Shown here piece after piece: positions 34,415 through 42,363 of a stretch of DNA of 64,000 bases. Below the pieces are notes generated by a model. The model worked only from the letters and a program-made list of their open reading frames with translations. It had not been told where the DNA came from and did no database searches. The DNA lies in contig CAVPOO010000014.1 of NCBI GenBank assembly GCA_963707015.1, positions 1-64,000 of the forward strand, written 5' to 3'. Each line of letters opens with the position of its first letter. Within the stretch, counting starts at the first letter, position 1. Source of the DNA: CAVPOO01 sp963707015 (lineage in GTDB: Bacteria; Pseudomonadota; Gammaproteobacteria; Thiohalobacterales; Thiohalobacteraceae). The position numbers were made by a program, and so were the translations under genes.

Positions 34415-35080
34415 ATGCGTGAACAGGCAATAACCGCAGGCTACAGCGTTAAAGAAGAAATTGCTCACAGTGTCACGCACGGCATTGGCGTGCTGTTGAG
34501 TGTTGTTGGTCTCGCGACACTGCTTGTGTACTCCAGTCGGTATGGCGATGCCTGGCACATCGTCAGCTCAGGCATTTACGGTCTGACGCTGATCGCGCTT
34601 TACACGTCATCGACGCTGTATCACAGCGTAACCGTACCTGATCTTAAGAAACTTCTTCAAAGACTCGATCATGCGGCAATTTTCCTTCTTATTGCCGGCA
34701 CCTATACGCCGTTTACACTGGTCAATCTACGCGGTGGTTGGGGCTGGACCCTGTTCGGCATGGTGTGGTCAATTGCTATTGCGGGCATGATCATGGAGCT
34801 GATAGTGAAGAAGCGCTACAAGCGCATTTCCCTTGGTTTGTATCTCGGTCTTGGCTGGCTGGTTATGATCGCCATCGAGCCAATGGTTGCCAACGTCGCA
34901 CCGGGCGGTTTGATCTTACTGCTGGTCGGCGGACTGTTCTATTCGCTGGGTGTCATATTCTATGTGTGGAAGACACTGGTATATCACCATGCCATCTGGC
35001 ACGCATTCGTGCTCGCAGGCAGCGCATCGCACTTCTTTGCAGTGTTCCTGTACGTCATTCCAAACGGATCTGCGGCTTGA
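34415..35080 (+). CDS. Hemolysin III/PAQR-family membrane protein
   Basis: A 221-residue protein with seven predicted helices, starting YSVKEEIAHSVTHGIGVLLS. The family zinc-site residues are present: His in IAHSVTHGIG, Ser/Asp in SSTLYHSVTVPDLKKLLQRLDHAAIFLLIAGTYTPF, and the C-terminal pair in YHHAIWHAFVLAGSASHFFAV. Bacterial members (YqfA, hemolysin III) are implicated in membrane homeostasis; hemolytic activity is not implied. GGGGAACATCC precedes the ATG at 34415. Terminated 13 bp downstream by R1 copy 10. Confidence 0.92.
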   Translation: MREQAITAGYSVKEEIAHSVTHGIGVLLSVVGLATLLVYSSRYGDAWHIVSSGIYGLTLIALYTSSTLYHSVTVPDLKKLLQRLDHAAIFLLIAGTYTPFTLVNLRGGWGWTLFGMVWSIAIAGMIMELIVKKRYKRISLGLYLGLGWLVMIAIEPMVANVAPGGLILLLVGGLFYSLGVIFYVWKTLVYHHAIWHAFVLAGSASHFFAVFLYVIPNGSAA

Positions 35081-35093
35081 TAGCGGTAAATCC

Positions 35094-35135
35094 AAAAAGG
35101 GGTCGGTGACAAATCGCAATCGTTATCATTTGTCA
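35094..35135 (+). repeat. R1 palindromic element, copy 10 (right arm cut by R2)
   Basis: Left arm and core intact (GGGGTCGGTGACAAATCGCA onwards) up to TTTGTCA, then TCAGCCCGAG and R2 copy d. The missing right arm reappears after R2 as TTCGTCACCGAAC at 35325-35337. Confidence 0.85.
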
Positions 35136-35145
35136 TCAGCCCGAG

Positions 35146-35324
35146 TGGCGCATACTTAAGCTCGAAATGTACGGTGGGTTAACGTCTTTTGCGTAACCCA
35201 CCAGGCGTTGCGAAGCAACACAACGCATATTTTATGCGTGCCTGCCGACACGTCCGGTGGGTTACGGCAGACATGGCGTGCCTGACCCTCCTAACATCAC
35301 TTATGGAACCGCCCAAGTAAGCGC
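35146..35324 (+). repeat. R2 element, copy d
   Basis: From TGGCGCATACTTAAG to AAGTAAGCGCTA. Inner arms GTACGGTGGGTTAACG / CGTAACCCACC and GGTGGGTTACGGC are present. It sits inside an R1 copy. Confidence 0.88.
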
Positions 35325-35369
35325 TATTCGTCACCGAACTTTCTTCTAAGTGAGAAATTCAGCACAATG

Positions 35370-35397
35370 AATAGTGGCTCCCGAGGGAGCCGCTATT
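35370..35397. terminator. Hairpin upstream of the 35583 gene
   Basis: AATAGTGGCTCCC / GGGAGCCGCTATT, a 13-bp stem with one G-T pair and a 2-nt centre. No T-tract follows beyond TT. It could be a terminator remnant or a protein-binding palindrome. Confidence 0.45.
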
Positions 35398-35582
35398 CGG
35401 ATCCGATAACACTTACTATGACTTTTTGCGTCCGGCAACTCCGTCAGGCCCGTTTCTGGTGACGCCGCTTTTTGATTCCTGTGGTATGAGTTAGGATTAT
35501 AAGGTACTCCCTCAGACTGCAGGCCGATGTTTTTGGTCTTGTTCCGGATAATCTGTTTGACGAGAAATAGGGAGGTTATGAA

Positions 35583-35918
35583 ATGAAAAAGTGTTACCTG
35601 TTTAATTTGGCGACATTGATGGCGATTTCTCTTTCTTCTCCGGCTTACGCCGCCGGCAATGCTGCACAATGTTCAGGCCAAGTGGAAAAAGCCAACTCAG
35701 CCGCTGCAGTTCTGAAGAAATGTAATAGTAAAGTCGAAGCAATGCAGAAATCGGGTGTACCCGATAATTTTATTGAAGACAAGACCGGATTCTGCAGAAA
35801 TGAAGACAGGGCACTGAATGATGCAAACAGGGCAGTGATAAGGTGCCGGCAGCAAGGGCTTGGGATGACTCCACGTGGGCCACGTGTGCCGTTAGATCCG
35901 CGTACGGCTGAACAGTGA
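35583..35918 (+). CDS. Small secreted Cys-containing protein
   Basis: A 111-residue exported protein of unknown family. The signal peptide MKKCYLFNLATLMAISLSSPAYA is followed by a mature chain of ~88 residues with four cysteines (AAQCSG, LKKCNS, TGFCRN, IRCRQQ), probably two disulfides. It is helical and polar overall and has a basic, proline-containing tail (TPRGPRVPLDPR). GGAGGTTATGAA before the ATG is a strong ribosome-binding site. R1 copy 11 follows 46 bp downstream as a likely terminator. No function can be assigned. Confidence 0.75.
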   Translation: MKKCYLFNLATLMAISLSSPAYAAGNAAQCSGQVEKANSAAAVLKKCNSKVEAMQKSGVPDNFIEDKTGFCRNEDRALNDANRAVIRCRQQGLGMTPRGPRVPLDPRTAEQ

Positions 35919-35963
35919 TTAATCCTGTCCGGGTCAATGGAATGTCATTGATCATCAAAAAGC

Positions 35964-36010
35964 AAAAAGGCATCGGTGACAAATTTCAATCGCTATCATT
36001 TGTCACCAGC
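35964..36010 (+). repeat. R1 palindromic element, copy 11 (diverged)
   Basis: GGCATCGGTGACAAATTTCA ATCGCTATCATTTGTCACC, then CAGCCCGAA joins R2 copy e. The right arm is cut after GTCACC, as in copy 10; the missing part reappears at 36193-36206 (TTTGTCAGCGACCT). Confidence 0.8.
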
Positions 36011-36015
36011 CCGAA

Positions 36016-36192
36016 TGGCTTACTCAGGCGGTTCATAATCGACGCAGGGTGGGTCAGGCACGCCGTTTGTGCCTTAGCCCACCGGATGTGCCGGCAGGCT
36101 TTATTGAAAAATGCGATGTGTTGCTTCGCAACGCCTGGTGGGTTACGCAGAAAACTCGAACTCACCCCACGTTTAAACTCAAGTAAGTGCCA
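36016..36192 (-). repeat. R2 element, copy e (inverted)
   Basis: From TGGCTTACTCAGGCGG to CAAGTAAGTGCCA, with arms GCAGGGTGGGTCAGG and GGTGGGTTACGCAG. Inserted within R1 copy 11 but in the opposite orientation to copy d. Confidence 0.85.
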
Positions 36193-36397
36193 TTTGTCAG
36201 CGACCTCTTAAATTGATCCGGGTGGGACCCGCGCAACCGATTGAAGTCAGGAGCATGCCCTCCCGAAGTGAACGGACTGCGCGCGGGCTCAAGTGTTCTA
36301 CTGCTAACGCGTAATGATCGGCTGTGAAAAGCAGTTGGCAGGCCGTGGGTCAGGTAGTATTGCAGGTGTTCAACGGGATCGAGGAGAACGGACGGTG

Positions 36398-36697
36398 ATG
36401 AATCTGCAGCGGTTCGAGGCCTCACTATCGGGCGAGGTCCCGCCGGAAGGGTTGATGGCAATCCTGCAGGCGCTCTGGTACGAAGGCAAAGGTGACTGGG
36501 ACAGGGCCCATAAAATCGTGCAGGACATTCCCGGCGCATCCGCCGCCTGGGTGCATGCCTATCTGCATCGCAAGGAAGGGGATACCGGGAACGCCGACTA
36601 CTGGTATTCCCATGCGGGTCGTACGCGGCCTTCTGTCCCACTGAAAACGGAGTGGCAGGAACTTGTTGCGGAACTTCTGGGTGGTCAGGCCGAGTGA
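36398..36697 (+). CDS. Small conserved hypothetical protein
   Basis: A 99-residue cytoplasmic protein: MNLQRFEASLSGEVPPEGLM, then LQALWYEGKGDWDRAHKIVQ, then AWVHAYLHRKEGDTGNADYW and YSHAGR. The arrangement of paired helices (TPR-like, with W/A/H spacing) is seen in a widespread bacterial hypothetical family. GAGGAG lies 12 bp before the chosen ATG; the longer frame from 36314 lacks a site. No enzymatic residues stand out, and neighbours (repeats and small genes) do not suggest a pathway. Confidence 0.75.
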   Translation: MNLQRFEASLSGEVPPEGLMAILQALWYEGKGDWDRAHKIVQDIPGASAAWVHAYLHRKEGDTGNADYWYSHAGRTRPSVPLKTEWQELVAELLGGQAE

Positions 36698-36859
36698 GGT
36701 TCCCTGGGACATGCTAATGCAGGATCCGCTCACCACGCCGGAGTATCATGGCCTTGTCAGCCACCTTCGCGACGGGCGGTGGAACGGTGCCGGGCCATAC
36801 ACATACCGGCGCACCAGCCCCTCTCCCTTTCGGCAACGGTATTCCGGGTCTGATTGGAA

Positions 36860-37031
36860 TGGCACTGACTTAAGTCGAAATGTAGGGGTTAGCGCTTTTT
36901 GCGTAACCCACCAGGCGTTGCGAAGCAACACAACGCATCTTCTAGTGCGTGCCTGTCGGCACATCCGGTGGGTTACGGCACAAACGGCGTGACTGACCCA
37001 CCCTACAATGATTATGGAAACGCCTGACCGG
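36860..37031 (+). repeat. R2 element, copy f
   Basis: From TGGCACTGACTTAAGTCG to the TTATGGAAACGCCTGACC region. Arms GGGTTAGCGCTTTTTGCG and GTAACCCACC are intact; the far right terminus is lost at about 37031. Confidence 0.85.
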
Positions 37032-37072
37032 TGCGCGCCCACGCGGGTGGGCGGTGTGGCCACGCAGATCTG

Positions 37073-37330
37073 CTAGAGTCGCCGGCCCCGTGTCCAGAGT
37101 GATTTTCCCACTCCCGTGGCGCGCGCATTGAGATCCTCGGTAAACGCCTGGGCATAACGGCTGACCTGCTGATACGAACCGCATCTTCTGCCTACTATGT
37201 CACCGTTCTTGCGTCTCAGGGTGTAGCGGTACCAGTTGCCCCCCTGGATGCCCGCAGGCGGTTCCGATTTTTCCACGCGCACCAGCCTGTAGTTCAGGTC
37301 GAGTGGCAGTTCCTGATCAGTTAATAGCAT
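37073..37330 (-). CDS. Small conserved hypothetical protein
   Basis: An 85-residue basic protein: LPLDLNYRLVRVEKSEPPAG, GNWYRYTLRRKNGDIVGRRC, GSYQQVSRYAQAFTEDLNAR, then TRGRRL. The central beta pair with WYRY followed by a helix ending in EDLN recurs in a family of short gammaproteobacterial proteins of unknown role. AAGGAATCAGATGC precedes the ATG, which supports expression. It is probably monocistronic. I cannot propose a function. Confidence 0.65.
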   Translation of the reverse strand: MLLTDQELPLDLNYRLVRVEKSEPPAGIQGGNWYRYTLRRKNGDIVGRRCGSYQQVSRYAQAFTEDLNARATGVGKSLWTRGRRL

Positions 37331-37688
37331 GCATCTGATTCCTTCTTGTGAGTGTTTCCGGTGCGCAGTCTATTTATAGGGATGCACCGTCGGCTGTGAA
37401 GCCGGTCCTGCCGTAACCCGTGCAGGTTGGGGGTCGGCACCGCATTGGACGAACAGGAGGAGGGCTCGGGACGTCGTCGACGCGATGGCGGGAAGGTGGC
37501 GTAACGGCGCTGCGGCCGGTCCTGTGCTATAAGCCGGACGTGTAAACCCGATCCTGCCTGTGCACTATCCTTCAGAAGCACACGGCCCTCGCAGGTCCAC
37601 ACCTGCGATGCTACTGCAATGCCACGCTGGACGCAATGGCAGAGATGCGCTGATGCGGCAGTTATCGTCGCTGACGGTCGCCAGTGAC

Positions 37689-37784
37689 AGGCATGCATTA
37701 AAAATGCGTTGTGTTGCTTCGCAACGCCTGGTCGGTTACGCAAGAAGCGCTAAACACCCTACATTTTGACTTGAGTGAGTGCCA
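37689..37784 (-). repeat. R2 element, copy g (partial, inverted)
   Basis: Only the outer half remains: GTGTTGCTTCGCAACGCCTG, GGTTACGCAAGAAGCGC and TACATTTTGACTTGAGTG up to AGTGCCA. Confidence 0.8.
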
Positions 37785-37787
37785 TTC

Positions 37788-37834
37788 GGGTCGGTGACTC
37801 ATCGCACTCGTTATTATTTCTCACCGGACCCTTT
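37788..37834 (+). repeat. R1 palindromic element, copy 12 (most diverged)
   Basis: GGGTCGGTGACTCATCGCAC and TCGTTATTATTTCTCACCGG keep the R1 order but have lost pairing at several positions. It is directly attached to R2 copy g. Confidence 0.75.
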
Positions 37835-37899
37835 GATCGGTTTCGGGACGCGCAACGCCGATATCGACAATGACTGGTGTTCTGGGCGAAACTTATGCG

Positions 37900-39621
37900 A
37901 TGAATAGAACCGCTTCGCATAGCCTTCGCCGTTCGGTCTGCCAGCTGCTCCTGCTGGTGTCACTCGTGGTGGCACCCGCGCTGTACGCAGTCTCTGCCGA
38001 CCGCCCCCTCGAACCCGTCGACACGTCCAGCCCGCGCGCCACGCTTACCGGCCTGTTGATCAACGCAGACAGGACGCTGGAACAGCTTGGCGGCGAATAC
38101 AGGACTGCGCCCAGTTATAAACTGCTGTCCCAGGGTATGGTGTCGTTAAGGCGCGCCCTTGCCACCCTGGATCTCAGCCAGACGCCACCGAACACCCGTA
38201 TGGAATTTGGCTTTGATGGAGCCACTTATCTTTATGAAGTCTTGTCGCGTCTGGAACTTCCGCCGCCAGACGCCATTCCCGGCAAGGCCGCTGTGAGCGG
38301 ACCCGATGCGATCACCCGCTGGACCGTTCCGCACACGGAAATTACCATCGCCCGGGTCGCAGAGGGTCCGCAAACCGGCCAGTTTCTGTTTACCCCGGAA
38401 ACGGTGTTGCGCGCCGAAGAGTTCTACCTGAAGATGCGTGAACTACCCTACCGTCGCCCGGTCCCGCTGGAACACGTGGCAGAGCTGCGCAAATTCATGC
38501 CCGGATGGATGATTCCGATTGCCAGCATCGAGCGGCTCCCGGCATGGACCAGGGACGTCATCTTCGGACAGGCGGCGTGGAAATGGGGCGCCTTTGCTGT
38601 CCTGCTGCTGATCGTCCTGGGTCTGCTGAAGCTCGTAAAGCGGCTGGCACATCGCCACCAGTCGGACAAGCTGGCATACAAGCACCTGAGGCAGCTGGCC
38701 TTGCCCGTGGCAGTCATTGTATTGATGCAGCCCACTGCCTACCTGCTGACGGAGCAGATCAATTTCATCGGCAGCATGGCGAGGGCGACGAACCTGGTCA
38801 CCGGCGTCATCGCTTACCTGTCTGCGACCTGGTCCCTCTGGCTGGGCTCACTGCTGGTCGCCGAGCTTATCCTGCTGTCGCCGAAAATCGCCGAGGGCAG
38901 TCTCGATGCCCAGCTGCTGCGCCTGAGTGCGCGGATTATCGGTATCGTCCTGAGCATTACCATGATCTTTTACGGCGCCAACCAGATCGGGATTCCGCTG
39001 GTGGGCGTGCTCGCCGGTGTCGGTGTCGGCGGTCTTGCGATTGCCCTTGCCGCCCAGGATTCGCTGAAAAACCTGTTGGGCAGCCTGATGATCTTCATGG
39101 ATCAGCCTTACAAGCCGGGCGAACGCATCGTCGTCCAGGGGCACGATGGTTTCGTGGAACAGATCGGTCTGCGATCGACCAAGATCCGCATGCTCGATGG
39201 CGCGCTGACCACGATCCCCAACGAAAAGATGGCCAGCGCAGATGTCGAAAATATCGGCCGGCGCAACTTTATCCGCCGCCAAACCCGCCTGCGCCTGGCT
39301 TACGACACCCCGGTGGCGAAAGTCGAGCGGGCACTGCAGATCGTCCGGGATATCCTGCGTGACCACCAGGGCATGCGTGAGGAGCTGCCGCCACGCATCT
39401 TCTTCGATGAGTTCAATCCCGACTCGCTGAGCATCCTGGTCTCCTACTGGTATCACCCGCCGAAACGCTGGGAGGCGTTGCAGTTTGACGAGCAGGTGAA
39501 TATGGCCATCATGCGTCAGTTTGCCGCTGAGGGCATCCGCCTGGTACCGCCCGCTTCAACCACCCGTCTCGTCCAGGAAGACGGCCACCCGGCGCCGTTT
39601 GCGGCTGCCAAAGACACCTGA
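37900..39621 (+). CDS. MscS-family mechanosensitive channel with long periplasmic N-terminus
   Basis: A 573-residue inner-membrane protein. A signal-like helix (LLLLVSLVVAPALYAVSA) precedes a ~200-residue extracytoplasmic domain with helical and beta segments. About five transmembrane helices follow. The MscS pore helix lies in GIPLVGVLAGVGVGGLAIALAAQDSLKNLLGSL and the beta domain in GERIVVQGHDGFVEQIGLRST, VPNEKM-type IPNEKMASADVENI. It gates on membrane tension to release solutes on hypo-osmotic shock; the large N-terminus resembles MscK/YbdG-like or YjeP-type variants. The start is the internal ATG at 37900; no strong ribosome-binding site. It ends about 100 bp before the duplicated DUF3616 fragment. 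Confidence 0.9.
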   Translation: MNRTASHSLRRSVCQLLLLVSLVVAPALYAVSADRPLEPVDTSSPRATLTGLLINADRTLEQLGGEYRTAPSYKLLSQGMVSLRRALATLDLSQTPPNTRMEFGFDGATYLYEVLSRLELPPPDAIPGKAAVSGPDAITRWTVPHTEITIARVAEGPQTGQFLFTPETVLRAEEFYLKMRELPYRRPVPLEHVAELRKFMPGWMIPIASIERLPAWTRDVIFGQAAWKWGAFAVLLLIVLGLLKLVKRLAHRHQSDKLAYKHLRQLALPVAVIVLMQPTAYLLTEQINFIGSMARATNLVTGVIAYLSATWSLWLGSLLVAELILLSPKIAEGSLDAQLLRLSARIIGIVLSITMIFYGANQIGIPLVGVLAGVGVGGLAIALAAQDSLKNLLGSLMIFMDQPYKPGERIVVQGHDGFVEQIGLRSTKIRMLDGALTTIPNEKMASADVENIGRRNFIRRQTRLRLAYDTPVAKVERALQIVRDILRDHQGMREELPPRIFFDEFNPDSLSILVSYWYHPPKRWEALQFDEQVNMAIMRQFAAEGIRLVPPASTTRLVQEDGHPAPFAAAKDT

Positions 39622-39722
39622 TCCTCTGCAGTTCCACCCTGTCGGGATCTATCGAGAGCGAGCGGTTCATTCGCCAGCGGGTTCCTGATGCACCAGTTGA
39701 TCACTTCATCCGGCACGGCTGG

Positions 39723-39813
39723 ACGCCAGGCGTGCTGCGGGGTTGTTACGTGGTCTGCTGGTTGTCGCCGTGCCTCGCTGCGCGTGCGGATGCGAGCCAA
39801 CAACAGCTGCCGC
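39723..39813 (+). pseudogene. Duplicated 5' fragment of the DUF3616 lipoprotein gene
   Basis: About 85-90 bp closely match 41166-41249. Translated, RRAAGLLRGLLVVAVPRCAC and GCEPTTA parallel RRAAGLLRGLLFVALFGCVG and GCEATTA of the downstream lipoprotein. Similarity stops after about 35 codons. It is a direct repeat of the start of the DUF3616 gene, located upstream of the DUF5706 gene. Confidence 0.75.
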
Positions 39814-40110
39814 GGGAATCCTCGGGTTCAAACGACGCCTGGCTCGAAGGGCACCGCGTGCTCGAGCGGCGCCCGGGCCAACAGACTTACCTCCCGCAGG
39901 CGGAAACCGCGACGACGGATTCGCCTCGTCGTGAACCCGTCGACGTTCTTGCATCGCGCCCACGGGTAGACTGCGCGTCATCCACACAGGCTCGCGCATT
40001 GTGGGTTGGGCGGATACGCCGCAGAAGCGGGGTCAGCCTGCGGCGAAACTGCCGATGATAATGGTTTCAGCCCGTCGGGCAGCCACCAGACGCCACATGG
40101 AGAAACGTTA

Positions 40111-40950
40111 ATGAAGACACAGACAGCGGTTGAAGAGTGCCCGGTTTCGCCCGTCCGATCTTCGATGGACTCGGAGCGCGGCGCTCGGCTGTCGCACGCG
40201 CAGGTGCAGGAACTTCCGGTTGCGCCCGCTCGTCTGGCTGACCTTTCCGGGCAAGACGGCCCGAAAGTCCTGGGGAAGAAAAAAGCGGGAACGAAAGCCA
40301 AGAAGAAGGCCGTCGGTACCGTTCGTGGCATCGACACGGTGTTTCGCACCGAAGCCAAGAAGAAGGCCGTCGGTACCGTTCGTGCCATCGAAACGATGTT
40401 TCGCACTGCTTACCGGACCCATTTGGATCTCACGGCGCTCGCAGCGACCAAAGCCAATATCATGATTTCGTTGAACGGATTCATTTTGTCGGTCCTGACC
40501 CTCTCGGGCCCGTTCGTTCTCATGTCCGAACCGCTGTTCACCATCCCGATTGCAGTATTTCTCGCCACCTGCCTGACGTCCATCATCTTTGCGGTCCTCG
40601 CCGCGCAGCCTCGCCTTATGAGAACCAGGCAGTCCTTGGCCGACTTCGAAAATGACCGGGCGAACATCCTGGTCTTCGAACAGTTTTCGGCGCTCGACGA
40701 GGGGGAGCACCTCAAAGCGATGAAGGGCCTGATGGGCGATAATTCCCGTATCTATGAGAACATGACCCGCCAGATCTACTTTCTTGGTACTACGGCAGAC
40801 CGCAAGTTCCGGTTCCTCAGTGTCTCCTATGCCGCCTTCCTTGTGGGCCTGACGATCAGCACCGTGCTTCTGCTTGCGATAGGACTGCTGCACAATACAC
40901 CCGATCTGGCCACCCTCCTGGGACAGATGAGACTACGGTTTGCCGGCTAG
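40111..40950 (+). CDS. Pycsar-effector-like (DUF5706) membrane protein
   Basis: A 279-residue protein. The N-terminal ~75 residues are polar and basic (KVLGKKKAGTKAKKK) and include a tandem 19-residue repeat (AKKKAVGTVRGIDTVFRTE, then AKKKAVGTVRAIETMFRTA). The rest matches the DUF5706/PycTM region: LTALAATKANIMISLNGFIL (helix 1), FTIPIAVFLATCLTSIIFAV (helix 2), then a cytoplasmic segment FEQFSALDEGEHLKAMKGLM with NMTRQIYFLG, and a last helix YAAFLVGLTISTVLLLAIGL. In Pycsar defence systems such proteins sense cyclic pyrimidine nucleotides and disrupt the membrane. No uridylate or cytidylate cyclase is adjacent, so the role here is open. GGAGAAACGTTA precedes the ATG. Confidence 0.8.
   Translation: MKTQTAVEECPVSPVRSSMDSERGARLSHAQVQELPVAPARLADLSGQDGPKVLGKKKAGTKAKKKAVGTVRGIDTVFRTEAKKKAVGTVRAIETMFRTAYRTHLDLTALAATKANIMISLNGFILSVLTLSGPFVLMSEPLFTIPIAVFLATCLTSIIFAVLAAQPRLMRTRQSLADFENDRANILVFEQFSALDEGEHLKAMKGLMGDNSRIYENMTRQIYFLGTTADRKFRFLSVSYAAFLVGLTISTVLLLAIGLLHNTPDLATLLGQMRLRFAG
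40297..40410 (+). repeat. 57-bp in-frame tandem duplication
   Basis: Two 57-bp units (40297-40353 and 40354-40410), both starting GCCAAGAAGAAGGCCGTCGG, differ at a few positions. Each encodes 19 residues just before the first membrane-associated helix of the DUF5706 protein. Confidence 0.92.
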
Positions 40951-41115
40951 GAGCCTGTCGGACTTAGGGGTTCGTGACGAGGCAGGTGGGAGAGTGAGTC
41001 CAAAGCATCACGATTTCGAGGCGCATAGTGGGCCCTACGCAACGAGAAAGTGGGAGGCTTTGGGCCGCTCTCCCACCGCCGCAGTAGAATCAGCCTAAGT
41101 CCGACAGGCTGCTAG
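40947..41115. mobile_element. MITE with 16-17-bp TIRs and CTAG flanks
   Basis: Ends AGCCTGTCGGACTTAGG and CCTAAGTCCGACAGGC bound a ~160-bp element without coding capacity. Internal arms GGTGGGAGAG...CCAAAGC and GCTTTGGGCCGCTCTCCCACC make it foldable into one long hairpin. CTAG occurs immediately outside each end (40947-40950 and 41112-41115), consistent with a 4-bp target duplication; the left CTAG contains the stop codon of the DUF5706 gene. The mobilising transposase is not in the window. Short palindromic target duplications are known from IS1182-type elements, and an IS1182 remnant lies at 52.4 kb, but end similarity was not tested. Confidence 0.75.
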
Positions 41116-41123
41116 GGGTTGCA

Positions 41124-42170
41124 TTGGGGAAGAGAACGCGTTGTTTCGAGATTCAACTCAGGCGGGAGGCCAGGCGTGCAGCGGGGTTGTTACGCGGTCT
41201 GCTGTTTGTCGCCCTGTTTGGCTGCGTGGGCGGATGCGAGGCAACAACCGCTACTTCGGAGATCCGCCTGTTTGACCTCATCTACGAACCGTCCGGCGTG
41301 CAGCAGTTGCCGGATGGGCGGTTTGTGGTGATCGAGGACGAATCGGCCCATCCACTCGACGTCGTGATCCTGCAACCGGACGGACGCCTGTCGGAGCAGC
41401 CCCTGTACCGGGCGTCACTTTTCAGCTGGGCGTCACAGAACCGGATCCTGGGAACGCTCGATGATCTCGAAGGCGTGGCGGTCGACGCGCAGGGGCGCAT
41501 TTACATCATCACCTCCCACTCGCGCAAAGCCAACGGCAAACGCGCCCGGGAACGCGAGCAGCTCGTGCGTTTCCGCATAGAAGGCGATCAGGTCGCCGAC
41601 GTCCAGATCGTTCGCGACCTGCGAAAAAAGCTTGTCATGGCGAATCCCTTGCTGGAGGACGCCGTCAAGATACGGGACGTAAAAGACGACGGCGGTTTCA
41701 ACATAGAAGGCCTCAGCTTCGATGCGTCCAGGGAACGCCTGCTGATCGGGCTGCGCAGCCCCCTTGCCGGTACTGATGCGATCATTCTGTCGGTGGAAAA
41801 TCCGCATGCCGTCTTCGACGAGGACCAGGCACCGCGCATCTCCGATCAGTTGATCCAGCTGGACTTGGATGGCGGCGGTATTCGCGCCCTGGCCTACGAC
41901 CCGCATCTCGGCGGCTACCTTATCATCAGCCGCAAACCGGGCAAGTCGTTCAAATTCTGGCTCTGGAGCGGCGATGTCTCGCATTCGCCGAGACGGATCA
42001 AGGCGCCGAAACTGGGAAAGCTGTCCCAGCCGGAGGGGATAGCCCCGGTACTGCGCGACGGCAAACCTGTTGGGATATTCGTCGTCAGCGACGATGGCTG
42101 GGGCATCAAGGCCAAACCCGGACACTACCTGTTTGTCCCCTACGATCAGCTCAAGATCGAGAATGAATAG
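41124..42170 (+). CDS. DUF3616 family lipoprotein
   Basis: A 348-residue exported protein starting at a TTG with AGGGG six bases upstream. RAAGLLRGLLFVALFGCVGGCEA is a lipoprotein signal (likely lipobox VGGC). The rest is the DUF3616 beta-propeller-like domain: LFDLIYEPSGVQQLPDGRFV, DDLEGVAVDAQGRIYIITSH, REREQLVRFRIEGDQVADVQ, DGGFNIEGLSFDASRERLLI, KLSQPEGIAPVLRDGKPVGI. This family resembles phytase/esterase-like and SdiA-regulated propellers; substrate unknown. The upstream region was reshaped by the CTAG-flanked MITE, whose right end is only 8 bp from the start, so original promoter signals may be displaced. Confidence 0.85.
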   Translation: MGKRTRCFEIQLRREARRAAGLLRGLLFVALFGCVGGCEATTATSEIRLFDLIYEPSGVQQLPDGRFVVIEDESAHPLDVVILQPDGRLSEQPLYRASLFSWASQNRILGTLDDLEGVAVDAQGRIYIITSHSRKANGKRAREREQLVRFRIEGDQVADVQIVRDLRKKLVMANPLLEDAVKIRDVKDDGGFNIEGLSFDASRERLLIGLRSPLAGTDAIILSVENPHAVFDEDQAPRISDQLIQLDLDGGGIRALAYDPHLGGYLIISRKPGKSFKFWLWSGDVSHSPRRIKAPKLGKLSQPEGIAPVLRDGKPVGIFVVSDDGWGIKAKPGHYLFVPYDQLKIENE

Positions 42171-42363
42171 ATGACGTGTTGAAAGACTCCTGCGCGCCGG
42201 CGCAGGACGTAATATCATTCCGACCTCGTAGGCCGAAGACCGTGAAGCGGGGGCTTTGCGCATGAGGCTGTCGGGGGTGCCGGAGACCGTTGCCTGGGGA
42301 GCTGTGGGTAACCGCAGGGCTTAGCCGGGTATCCGGGATTGCCATATTCTTAGGAGAACGACA

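Noticed and set aside
37321..37743. 140-codon minus-strand frame
   Set aside because: Begins in R2 sequence, has Arg/Pro/Ser-rich shadow composition and no ribosome-binding site.
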